From: Pseudopyrenochaeta lycopersici
Taxonomy: Eukaryota; Ascomycota; Dothideomycetes; Pleosporales; Pseudopyrenochaetaceae
Reading direction: 5' to 3'
Length of the DNA stretch: 64,000 nucleotides
Assembly: GCA_003313425.1 (NCBI GenBank)
Contig: NHZP01000043.1
Location: forward strand, 248,001-312,000
Below, one piece after another: positions 51,889 through 62,400 of the stretch. The stretch's first letter is position 1; each line of letters opens with the position of its first letter. The notes beneath the pieces are model-generated. The model was not told the origin of the DNA and searched no databases. It saw only the letters and a program-made list of their open reading frames with translations. The position numbers were made by a program, and so were the translations under genes.

Positions 51889-53540
51889 ATACTGGCATGC
51901 GAAGCTACTGCTGATTCTGGCGCGTTTGGCGGTATAGCGTGTAAGTAGACCTGCGAATACTGACCTGCGAATACTGGCATGTGAGGCTGCTGCTGATCTG
52001 GCTCGTTTGATGGTATAGCGTGTAAGCAGACTTGCGAATACTGACCTGTGAATACTGGCATGCGAGGCTGCTGCTGACTCTGACGCATTCGACGGTGTAG
52101 GACGTAAGTAGACCCCCGGATACTGGCATGCGAGGTTGCTACTGACCCTGACGCGTTCGGCGGTGTAGTACGTAAGTAGACCTTCGAATACTGGCATGTG
52201 AGGCTGCTGCTGATTCTGGCGCGTTCGGCGGTATAGTACGTAAGTAGACCTTCGAATACTGGCATGTGAGGCTGCTGCTGATCCTGGCGCATCTGGCGGT
52301 ATAGCGTGTAAGTGGACCCACGGATACTGGCATGCGAGGCTGCTGCTGATTCTGGCGCGTTCGGCCTTGTAGGACGTAAGTAAAACCGCAAATACTGGCA
52401 TGCGAAGCTGCTGCTGATTCTGGTGCGTTCGGCGGTACAGTTGGTAAGTAGACCTTCGAATACTGGCATGCGATGCTGCTACTGATTCTGGCGCGTTCGG
52501 TCGTGTAGGACGTAAGTAGACATGCGGATACTGGCATGCGAAGCTGGTGCTGATTCTGGCGTGTTCGGTGGTATAGCGTGTAAGTAGACCTGTGCTTACT
52601 GGCATGCGAGGCTGCTGCTGATTCCGGCGCGTTCGACGGCGTAGTACGTAAGTAGACCCGCGAATATTGGCATGCGCATGCTGCTGATTCCGGCGCGTTC
52701 GGCGGTATAGTTCGTAAGTAGACCCGCGAATACTGGCATGCGAAGCTGCTGCTGATTCTGGCGCGTTCGGCGGTATAGTTCGTAAGTAGACCTTCGAATA
52801 CTGGCATGCGATGCTGCTGCTGATTCTGGCACCTTCGACGGTGTAGGACGTAAGTAGACCCACGGATACAGGCATGTGAGGCTGCTACTGATCCTGACGC
52901 GTTCGGCGGTGTAGAATGTAAGTATACCCGCGATACTGGCATGCGAAGCTGCTGTTGATCCTGATACGTTCGGCGGTATAGCGTGTAAGTAGACCCACGA
53001 GTACTGGCATGCGAGGCTGCTGCTCATTCTGGCGCCTTCCACGGTGTAGGACGTAAGTAGACCTTCGAATACTGGCATGTGAGGCTGCTGCTGATTCTGG
53101 CACATCCGGCGGTATAGCGTGTAAGTGGACCCGCGGATACTGGCATGTGAGGCTGCTGCTGATCCTGGCGCATCTGGCGGTATAGTACGTAAGTAGACCC
53201 ACGGATACTGGCATGCGAGGCTGCTGCTGATCCCGGTGCTTTCGTGGTGTAGGGTGTAAGTAGACCTGCGAATACTGGCATGCGAGGCTGCTGCTGATTC
53301 TGGTACGTTTGGCGGTGTAGAGTGTAAGTGGACCCGCGAATACTGGCATGCGAGGCTGCTGCTGATTCCGGCGCGTTCGGCGGTATAGTACGTAAGTAGA
53401 CCTTCGAATACTGGCATGTGAGGCTGCTGCTGATCCTGGCGCATCTGGCGGTATAGCATGTAAGTGGACCCGCGGATACTGGCATGTGAGGCTGCTGCTG
53501 ATTCTGGCGCGTTTGACGGTGTAGGACGTAAGTAGACCAG
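51889..53540. repeat. Minisatellite, 68-bp unit, about 24 copies
   Basis: The word ACTGGCATG recurs 24 times, mostly at exact 68-bp spacing, within the unit ACTGGCATGYGAGGCTGCTG CTGATTCTGGCGCGTTCGGC GGTATAGTACGTAAGTAGAC CYGCGAAT (shown in blocks). Two units near 51960 and 52040 carry an extra 14-bp duplication. Because 68 is not a multiple of three and the minus strand has no stop in any phase of most units, long minus-strand frames exist in all three phases; I do not regard them as genes. On the plus strand each unit contains GTAAGT, CTGAT/CTGAC and TATAG or TGTAG in intron order. Confidence 0.95.
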
Positions 53541-53648
53541 CGAACGTCTGCTCTTGAGCAGATTCTAATATGAACGTAGCTTGACGGCTGGCGCCGTACC
53601 TTCGACAACAACTTCGCTCTAGAATTCTTCAAGAGCTTACCATCGAGC

Positions 53649-55579
53649 ATGGTACCGATTCACCTTGCCCCAGAGCAATGTTGTACCTGCTGTACTTCAA
53701 TTGTGGGTGCTGATTGCGACATTAGTCTTTCTGAGGTCAGTTTTACTGGAACAAATTGCCGGATCTGCGCTCTGCTCCTTCGTACAATTAAAAGCTACTG
53801 CAATGATGATGCACGAAATATTCGAATCTGTCGGGAAGGGTCTGAGTTGAAAATAGCAAGCGGCGGACCCCGAATTCTCCGGTTGTGTTCTGATTTAGGT
53901 TAGTATCTTTAATTTGCGCACGCTGGGCAGGGCCGTTACTAATTACATATCTTTACTGCAGAATCTTCTGCTTACGTTGATAACGACATCAAGATCAGCT
54001 TTCCAGTCTTACCCGGGGCTGAAAGTCCTGCCCGTTTTGCGCTACTTCGCGCATGGCTTCGTTGGTGTGACGAGTCCCACCACTGCAATGAGCATAACGC
54101 TAGATTCAAAGCAGCATTGCCTACTAGGCTCCTCTACGTTGGGGACTCCAATGTCCTGCACCTCTACTGTCCTAAGAAATGGGACAGAATGAAATATGTC
54201 GCATTATCCCATTGCTGGGGTAAAGACCCTCCTACGAAGAACAGTCCTCAATTCTGCACAACCGATGACAATATCAAAGCGCGACTAAAAGGGTTCAGCG
54301 TCTCTGAGCTACCACAGACATTTAAGGACGCAGTCCAAGTGGCCCGGGAGCTGGGGATCCAATACCTTTGGATCGACTCACTGTGCATAATTCAGTGGAA
54401 TCAGAAGGACTGGGAGCACGAGGCCAAGCGTATGGAAGGCGTCTTCGCTTCAGCTTACTGCACAATTGCTGCGACTTCGGCTGTCGGTTCGGAAGCGGGG
54501 TTCCTTAAGCGGAATTTGAGCAATGAATGCGTCGTTGTTAAAGATGCTTCAGGCAAACGGTTCTATATCTGCGCCGATACAGATGACTCCAACAAACATG
54601 TAGATATAGATGATTTCGATGACCACGTGGAGAAGGCTTGGCTCAACTCGCGAGCATGGGTAATGCAAGAAAGGGTTTTGTCACGACGAACGATCCATTT
54701 CAGTGACAAGCAGGTATACTGGGAATGTGGTAAGGGGGTGTACTGCGAAACCTTTACTAGACTAGAAAGGTAAGAACTCAACAATATCTAACAGATTAGC
54801 ATCTTCCCTAACTCGGTATTTTGCTCCACAGCTCTCTTCGAAAAAAGTTCTTCATCCTCGATCCAAACTTCCCGGATCGGCTCCTCGCATCCGGTATCCA
54901 ACGTACCATGGAATTCATTCACTTTCTTTCCGAGGACTACTCGAAGCGCGGTCTGGCCAAGGAGACAGACAGATGTGTTGCAATATCCGGGTTAGAGGCC
55001 CGTATTGCACGCGCTAGAAGGTGTGAAAGCAGATATGGCATTTTTGAGCCATATCTTCACAGGAATCTCCTCTGGCAGCGGTCAGGCGGGGAGAAGACGA
55101 AACGGATCGGGTACAAAACCCGGACCGTACCGTCTTGGTCATGGATGGCATATGACGGAGGTATTCGGTTCATGGACGTTCCTTTTGGCAAGGTGGATTG
55201 GAATGACAAGCTTCGATTTAATCATGTGTTCTTCGACATTTTCAAGGGGAATGAAAGACATGCGTTGGTCACCGACATAGGGGTTTTCCGGAACTGTAGA
55301 CTGGAGCAAAGGGGTATAAACTACGCCGTCTTAGACTCGAGCGAAGCAGAAAGAGGGCGGATTCGGTTTGACATCAAGGCGAGTGAAGGGCTTGATGCTG
55401 AACGTTGTGTTGTTGTTGGGAGAAAATCTGGTGAAAATGAGCAGAGGCTGAGGAATAAGAAGTACTACATACTAGTTGTTAGGCCGACCAGTGTGGACAG
55501 CGAGTATACGAGGGTTGGAGCTGGGTGGATTCAAAGTGATTACGTAGTGAGACAGAGGCTCAACGTGCGAGTTGTGTGA
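53649..55579 (+). CDS. HET-domain protein (heterokaryon incompatibility type)
   Basis: Exons are 53649-53898, 53962-54769 and 54832-55579. Introns are 63 nt (GTTAGT...CTGCAG, phase 1) and 62 nt (GTAAGA...CCCTAACTC...CCACAG, phase 2). The 601-aa product has a Cys-rich start (QCCTCCTS, NCRICALL), then the HET domain from about residue 162: YVALSHCWG, LPQTFKDAVQVARELGIQYL-WIDSLCIIQ, EAKRMEGVFASAYCTIAATS, and an R-W-V-x-QE-R-like AWVMQERVLSRRTIHFSDKQ. The C-terminal part resembles the usual extension of solitary HET proteins. HET proteins trigger cell death on recognition of non-self; the partner is unknown. The gene starts about 110 bp after the minisatellite, so the array lies in its promoter or 5' leader. 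Confidence 0.9.
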
Positions 55580-56471
55580 ACGACTTCGCACATGGGAGAT
55601 ATTTCCACTCCGGATTTGTCAACTCCCACATATCTTCGTAGATATATCTAATGGCCCGCCGCTCGGCGTTAATACCTCTTCCATTCCACCAACATAACAA
55701 AGATGACGCGGACTCCTCAGTTAGCGAATTCATCTACCCTCCTCGATAAGAGTGGTACCCTGATGGAGTCATCCAATCCTATAATAGCTAAGGATTCGCT
55801 TGTCCTGTTGTGGAAGTGGTTAATTTCGTAAGTAAGAATAGTCTTCGTACTTCGTATACGGGGAGAAGTCGTTCCCAATGGTCGTCAAGGCGGGAGTTTT
55901 GAATTCCGGAAAATCTGGGACCTAGGCCAATTTTAGTATAGAGATCACGCGGTATCTCACTTTGAACGTCGTACATTCATGGTTCGACCACGCTCCTCTA
56001 TCGAGTGCTTCTCCCCGCAAACTTCAGCGCACCACCAACCGTTAGTGGTTATCCCTATCTATACATCTATTGAGATTGACAAGAGGTAGATGTAAGGAGG
56101 TTACTAAAGAGCCATGTTTTGACTTTTGCAGAAACTGCAAAAATTGTTGGTCAACGATGGCAAAGTTTACCGGCAAAAGCTCGGGTGTCGCAGGCCAAGG
56201 CATCATCTCAGGGAACCTGAGAAAAAAACTGCATTAGTAATCTTGCCATATAATCTAAGACGTGCGGGGTCAGGTTCACCAGACCAAGACACAATACACA
56301 CACAATACAACTTTTCTGCTCATTATCAATTATTTTGACTTCTCATCATTTTAGCACGTCCAGTGCGACATCGGGAAACTTACCGAGGTTCACCCCGTAA
56401 CGAAACACCCCGCGTAACGCAACAGCCCAGCATATAACACCAACTTTTCAATACCACGTAACTCAGCCAAT
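55580..56471. other. Intergenic, likely 5' part of the pogo element
   Basis: No gene seen. From about 56350 the text GTAACGAAACACCCCGCGTAACG recalls terminal regions of pogo-type elements, but I could not define an inverted repeat pair because the right end is missing. Confidence 0.4.
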
Positions 56472-57671
56472 ATGGGGAAACTTGAGGATGCGCTTGCAGC
56501 AATCAAATCCTTGAAGTCTGGAGAAGAGGTCTCTTATAGGCAAATCGCTAGAGAGTATGGTGTTGTGCTTACAACACTGATAAGGCGCAGTCAAGGCACA
56601 TCCACCTCGCGTGAGGTTAAAGCTCAAAACCAACAAAATCTCCATCCACACCAGGAAAAGGAGCTCATCCAGTACATCACCCAGCTCACTAAGCAAGGCC
56701 TACCACCTACTAGGGCTTTAATTCAAACCTTTGCATCTCAAATTGCTAAAAAGGACGTTGGAAAGAACTGGGTTGATCGCTTTGTCAAGCGGCACAACGT
56801 CCATCTCATCTCTCAATATGTAGTTGGTATGGATAACAACCGCCACAAAGCTGATTCGTCTGCAAAGTACAGCCTCTATTTTAAGCTTTTGGATGATAAG
56901 ATTAAGCAATATAAGATAGAAGCTCCGTATACATATAATATGGATGAAAAGGGGTTCCTTTTAGGAGTAGTAGGCAGGTTAAAGAGGATATTCAGTAGGG
57001 TCTTATATGAGCAGGGCAACTATAGATCCTTCATCCAGGGTGGTAATAGAGAGTGGATTACCTTGATAGCCTGCATCTGCGCGGATGGATCATCCCTTGA
57101 GCCTGCTCTGATATTTCAGTCAGCCTCATGCTCAATCCAGGACAGCTGGCTGCAAGAGTTTGATCCTGAGGATGATCAAGCTCGCTTTACCTCATCTCCC
57201 TCAGGATGGACAAACAACGATATAGGCCTAGCGTGGCTGAAACATGTATTTGATCGCAACACCAAGGCAAAAGCTCGATCCTCCTATCGATTACTCATCC
57301 TTGATGGCCATGGATCTCATGTTTCTATGGATTTTATTGACTACTGCGACCAAAACAAGATCCTCCTAGCTATCTATCCTCCTCACTCAACCCATAGCTT
57401 ACAGCCACTTGACGTAGGCATGTTTAAGCCTCTCTCATCAGCGTACTCACAGGAGATCTCACAGTTCATGGAGAGAAGCCAGGGGCTAGTTTCTATCAGC
57501 AAAAGAGACTTCTATCCTTTCTTCAAAGCAGCCTGGGCAGCCTCATTTAAAAAGGAGACTATCCTTAAGGCCTTTGAGGCAACTGGCCTATCGCCCTTCA
57601 ATCCTGCACCGAACACCAATTTTTCGATTTTTGGATATCCTTTACAGAGGACCAAAAATACCAGCAACTGA
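56472..57671 (+). CDS. Pogo/Fot1-type transposase, 3' end replaced
   Basis: The product is 399 aa with no internal stop. An N-terminal Psq-type helix-turn-helix (KLEDALAAIKSLKSGEEVSY-RQIAREYGV) is followed by a CENP-B/Tc5-type helix-turn-helix (LHPHQEKELIQYITQLTKQG) and a DDE_1 core with D in YNMDEKGFLLG, D in LLILDGHGSHVS and D in QPLDVGMFKPLS. The frame reaches the usual end of the core (AFEATGLSPFNPAP) and then stops soon after, close to the 5' end of the LINE. The C-terminal extension found in Fot1 relatives is absent. It may be a short natural version or truncated by the LINE. Confidence 0.85.
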   Translation: MGKLEDALAAIKSLKSGEEVSYRQIAREYGVVLTTLIRRSQGTSTSREVKAQNQQNLHPHQEKELIQYITQLTKQGLPPTRALIQTFASQIAKKDVGKNWVDRFVKRHNVHLISQYVVGMDNNRHKADSSAKYSLYFKLLDDKIKQYKIEAPYTYNMDEKGFLLGVVGRLKRIFSRVLYEQGNYRSFIQGGNREWITLIACICADGSSLEPALIFQSASCSIQDSWLQEFDPEDDQARFTSSPSGWTNNDIGLAWLKHVFDRNTKAKARSSYRLLILDGHGSHVSMDFIDYCDQNKILLAIYPPHSTHSLQPLDVGMFKPLSSAYSQEISQFMERSQGLVSISKRDFYPFFKAAWAASFKKETILKAFEATGLSPFNPAPNTNFSIFGYPLQRTKNTSN

Positions 57672-57752
57672 TCCGGCTCACTGCGGCCACTCTGGGAGTA
57701 CCTCTAACGTCCGCCTAGGCCCCCCACGCGACACGCAAGGGAGCCTGATAGG

Positions 57753-59420
57753 ATGGCAGAGCCTCCCCCTTCCCATTACACGGGGTCCCCAGACCCCGAG
57801 TCCCCTCAGCAGCTAGACACCCGCGCCTCAAGACGGCCTCAGAAGGACGTGCACCACCAAGCACCCTCGCTGAGCAGCCAGAACCCCAGTGGGGGCGCCC
57901 CTAAACCTCGAGTCTCTGACGCCGTCCAACGCCACATCACCGAGACTCAGCAGATCACCCAGCTATGGAACACCATCACTACTGCCTTCGCAGCAGCCGT
58001 AGATCAACACGCTCAGGGCTACACCAACCCTCAAGAATCTAGGATTGCGGAGGAGCTGCAACGGAGAGTCATCCACGCCCTGACCTCCCTCTCCCCAAGC
58101 AACTCTCCCAGTAGCTCCCGCTGGAGCAGCGATGCCAGCTACAGTAACTCCAGGAGCCCGGACTCAGGACGCCGCTCTTGGGCGGACGTAGCCAGAAACC
58201 CCCAAATATCAGATAGGGGTATCAGCCGACCCCTGATCCCTACTAGGCCACGGCCTGCCCCGCCAGCTAAGCTAAAAGAAGACAACCGAATCTTCATTGC
58301 CATCTCTAACCCAGCAATGCGACTGCAACAACCCTCACCATTTGCAGTAAGGCAGGCAATCTGCAAGAGCATAGGAGGAATCGCCCTTAAAGACGTACCT
58401 ACTGCGTCACCTATTAATACAGGCTGGGCTATCACCCCAGCTAACCAGAACATTCGGGAGGAACTTCTAACCCCAGAAAACCGGGAACTTCTAGTACGGG
58501 CCCTAGGCGGAGACGCAGTCAGAATCCCAGAGCGCTGGATCAACTATGCAGTACAAGGAGTACCCAGCTCTTTCCGGACTCTTGACGGCACTGATTTACC
58601 CACTACTATCCAGCTAGTGGAAGAAGAGGTATGCTCACAAACAGGCAAGCAGCCCGTAAACTGCAGAACCTCACGGCACGGGGCGAACCAGAATGGCCTT
58701 ACTACCTGGATTGTTTCATACAAGGAGCCAGTCCGCTCGTTCCAGCTCTTTGGCACCAGCCAATTTTCAAAGGAAATCCACAAACACCCAGCCATACAAC
58801 GACATAACCCAGGCTGCCAGGGCTACTGCAACGCTGCTAGCTGCACCCGAGTAGCCCGCTGTGTGCAGTGCGGTGATCGTACAGACCAACACCAAGGACA
58901 GTATGGGGAAAGTTGTTCCCACAGAGCTATGTGTGCCAACTGCCATGGCCCTCACCCAGCCAGCCACTCCAACTGCCCTGCAGCCCCTCGACGGGTCCAT
59001 GGACACATAAGCAAGCCCACACAGACCGAGCTAAAAGCTATCCGCCGCGCAGGCAGGATAGCACGTCAGCACCTCCACAGGACAGTTGAAGAAACCTTTA
59101 GACAAGCTACACCTCAGCCCGAAGCTACTCCGCCAGAGGCTCCTCAGGCGACTACACTGTCCCACTCTACTGCTCAGGAGAGCGCAGTGCAAGGAAACAG
59201 CGGAGCTAGTCGCATTAGAACGACTAGTGCCTCCCACGCATCTTCATCTGCTAGCAGCGGAGAAAAGAGGCCAAGACGGGCAGCTACAGGCCGAGGAAAC
59301 CTCAACGTAGGACAACTGTCTGCTAGCAGCCTGCGCCCACGACCTACTATCTACACTGACCCGTCTACCTCAGAGAGAGAAGACGCCAGCATGAGCGATG
59401 ACCCACCATCAACATGTTAG
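57753..59420 (+). CDS. LINE ORF1 (Gag-like, zinc knuckles)
   Basis: The product is 555 aa. A Pro/Ser-rich N-terminal third precedes a folded middle (IFIAISNPAMRLQQPSPFAV, ELLVRALGGDAVRIPERWIN) typical of Tad1 ORF1. Then come three Cys/His knuckle-like clusters around residues 350-410 (CQGYCNAASCTRVARC, CVQCGDRTDQH, CANCHGPHPASHSNC) and a basic, low-complexity C terminus. It presumably binds the element RNA. Its TAG overlaps the ATG of ORF2 within the seven bases ATGTTAG. Intact. Confidence 0.87.
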   Translation: MAEPPPSHYTGSPDPESPQQLDTRASRRPQKDVHHQAPSLSSQNPSGGAPKPRVSDAVQRHITETQQITQLWNTITTAFAAAVDQHAQGYTNPQESRIAEELQRRVIHALTSLSPSNSPSSSRWSSDASYSNSRSPDSGRRSWADVARNPQISDRGISRPLIPTRPRPAPPAKLKEDNRIFIAISNPAMRLQQPSPFAVRQAICKSIGGIALKDVPTASPINTGWAITPANQNIREELLTPENRELLVRALGGDAVRIPERWINYAVQGVPSSFRTLDGTDLPTTIQLVEEEVCSQTGKQPVNCRTSRHGANQNGLTTWIVSYKEPVRSFQLFGTSQFSKEIHKHPAIQRHNPGCQGYCNAASCTRVARCVQCGDRTDQHQGQYGESCSHRAMCANCHGPHPASHSNCPAAPRRVHGHISKPTQTELKAIRRAGRIARQHLHRTVEETFRQATPQPEATPPEAPQATTLSHSTAQESAVQGNSGASRIRTTSASHASSSASSGEKRPRRAATGRGNLNVGQLSASSLRPRPTIYTDPSTSEREDASMSDDPPSTC

Positions 59421-62400
59421 AACACCCCCATAGCGCCCCAGCCTATTACAGGCAACAACAGTCCAGTCTACCAAGCAAAGAGCTACGAGTATGCTGGGCA
59501 AACGTTGGCAGGAGCTCTCCCTGTCACATTACAATACTAGAAGTAGCCTTCCAGAAGGGCATGGACGTCGTGTGCGTGCAAGAACCATTTACATGTACCA
59601 ACTCGAGGACCTCCACCCACCCTGGCTATAGACATCTTGCGCCAATTAGCACCTGGGACACTCCCAGCGCGCCAGGCTCGTCGCGCCCCAGGGTGATGAC
59701 CTATATCCGGAAAGGGCATCACGTAAAACACCAGACCAGAGAGAGTCTTAACCATCGAGACCTGTTATGGGTTGTTGTGAATGGAGTAGCAATACTTAAC
59801 TGTTACAGACAGCCACTTACACCAGACGTACTACAATACGTCACACACCTTGCGCCTCCCCAACACTGCCTTGTAGGGGGAGACTTCAACGTCAGGCACG
59901 AATCCTTCGAGCCTCCTGTCACCGCAGCCCATGGCGGCATAGAGCTTGCTAATTGGGCTGCAGCTGCTTCTATGGACTATATCGGCGTGCCAGGGCAGCC
60001 AACACACTGCGCTGGCCATGTCATTGATCTTACCTTCTCTAACGTCCCGTTCGCCCAGTCCGCTGTAGATGCTAGCATGCACAGCGGGTCAGACCACGAG
60101 ACAATAGTAACGTCTGTCCCTACTCATACACTAGGCGCTCCACACCTGGACCAGTATCACTACAGAGTCCCAGAGACGAGCCTACCAAAGTTCTCTGGGC
60201 TGATGGAGATAGGCGCGCAGATCATCCCAGACCCGCTCGCGGCACGGGATGCAGCGCAACTAGACAACTGCGTGGCGCTGCTAACAGAGACAATGCAGCA
60301 CTCTGTGCAAACTGCAGGCAAGCCCGATCGCAAAGAAGGACGCGCCGCGCCATGGTGGACTAGGGAATGCAAGACCGCGTACCAAGCCTACCAGCGCGCT
60401 AGAAAGCTGTGCTCAGGCAGACCTCCATTAGAAGAAACACGAGCTTTCAAGACTGTGATTAGACAGGCTAAGAGGCAATACTGGAGGCATGTTATTGACA
60501 ACGCGAAGGACGACAAGGACCTCTTCAAGGTTATTGCCTGGCATAAGCTTACGCCAGAGAACCAGGACACTCCTCTTATGGTCAACGGCACCGTCATATC
60601 TAATCCCCTAGGGAAGGCAGAGGCGCTCAGAGAAGAAATCCTTAACCGGTACACAGCAGAGGATGATCTCGGACACTACCCAGTCCAGGAGACCACAGCC
60701 ACCCTTCCGTGGAGCACACACATCTCACTGGAGGAAGCTGAACGAAACACAATAGGGGTCTCTAGCACCTCGCCAGGTACTGACCGCTCTACTGTGCGGC
60801 TGCTCCGCGCCTGTTGGGTTCAGGTTGGTGAGCTCATACGAAGGATCTTTCAGCGGTGCCTCGAACTCAACCATTTCCCAGCACAATGGAAGCTCGCAGA
60901 AGTGGCAATGATACTAAAGGCAGGGAAGACAGACCGAACGTCGCCCCGATCCTGGAGACCCATCGCACTCCTCTCCTGCATTGGAAAAGGACTTGAACGA
61001 ACAGTAGCCAGAAGAATCGCGTGGACTGCTATGACCCACAAGATCCTCAGCCCCCAGCATGGAGGAGCCCTCCCAAAACGCTCTGCAGCCGATCTAACCG
61101 CAGCGTTCACCCACGACACTGAAGCTGCGTGGGCACTTGGCCAGCACGTTACAATGGTCACCCTAGATGTGCAAGGCGCTTTTGACGCTCTCCTTAAAAA
61201 CCACCTGCTACACCGAATGGTCAAACAGGGATGGCCGCAAAGGACCATCCTCTTTGTAGATTCATTCCTCACTGACCGGAGGGTACAAGTCCGCCTGGGC
61301 CAGGTCACTACCCCCAGCTACCCTGTCGCCTGTGGCACACCCCAGGGGTCGCCTCTCTCGCCTGTACTGTACACGCTGTATCTAGCAGAGCTACTTTCTA
61401 TGGATACTAAACGGAGGTTTGGATATGCAGACGACATATGTATATACCGGGCCTCGCACTCAATGGACAACAACGTCGAGCTCTTAGGAGCAGATCTAAG
61501 GCAGATCAGAGCATGGGGCGCAGCGAATAAGGTCGCCTTTGCGCCAGAGAAGCAGGAAATGATACACCTAACCAGACAGCGGAGCAGCTATGCCCCTCCC
61601 TGTGTGGTAGACGAGCAGCTCACAGTCCACCCTATCCTCCCAGGGGGAAAACACAGCCAGCCAGTCCTGCGCTGGTTAGGAGTGTGGTTTGACCGCAGAC
61701 TCACCTTTAGACGGCATGTAGCTACGCGCACTGCAAAAGCTGCCAAGGTTGCCTATCATATTCGCAGTCTTGCAAGGACCACCTGTGGACCACCAGCCAG
61801 CTCCCTGCGTAAAGCTACTATTACCTGCGTGTACCCATCCCTTCTGCATGGGGCTGAATGCTGGTACAGAGGCCGCACCAAGCCGCCCCGATCACTTAAA
61901 CCTGGCAGGCCGCCAGAGGTCAGCGCCTATGTTGGATGGCACATAGCTGCCATGGACAAGATACTCGCCATAGCCGCAAGGGGCATCCTACCGGTGTGGA
62001 GAACGACCCCCACAGCCACGCTCTTTCGAGACGCTGGACTCCCATCTGCAGTAGTGGCGCTAGAGGAAGCCAAGCTCCGATTTGCAGCCCATTTACGTAC
62101 CGTGGATGCGGACCACCCTCTGACCAGCCGTACTGCCATCCCTAAGGTAAATAGAGGCAAGGGAGCGGGACGACCACAGCGAGTCCAGACGAGAGTCCAA
62201 CATATAGGATCTCTCCTGCCAGAGATTCCTAGGACAACACTAACAGCCCCCCACTACTCGCCTAGCTGCCGAATGGACCCAACACTCGGCATAGATAAGA
62301 AGACGGCAGCTAAGGCCTTTCAGGCATGGTGGACCCAGCTCCCACCGTTAGACGTGACTATCTTTTCAGACGGCTCTGAACAATACACAAAAGCAGGAGA

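Noticed and set aside
51838..52875. Long minus-strand open frames across the minisatellite as protein-coding genes
   Set aside because: Their length follows from repeating a stop-free 68-bp unit in all three phases; there is no non-repeat start, no domain and the phases contradict each other.
51889..53540. CRISPR-like repeat array
   Set aside because: Units are contiguous diverged tandem copies with no unique spacers, and the genome is eukaryotic.
60850..61308. Minus-strand frames within the LINE
   Set aside because: They are antisense shadows of ORF2, whose sense frame has all catalytic motifs.
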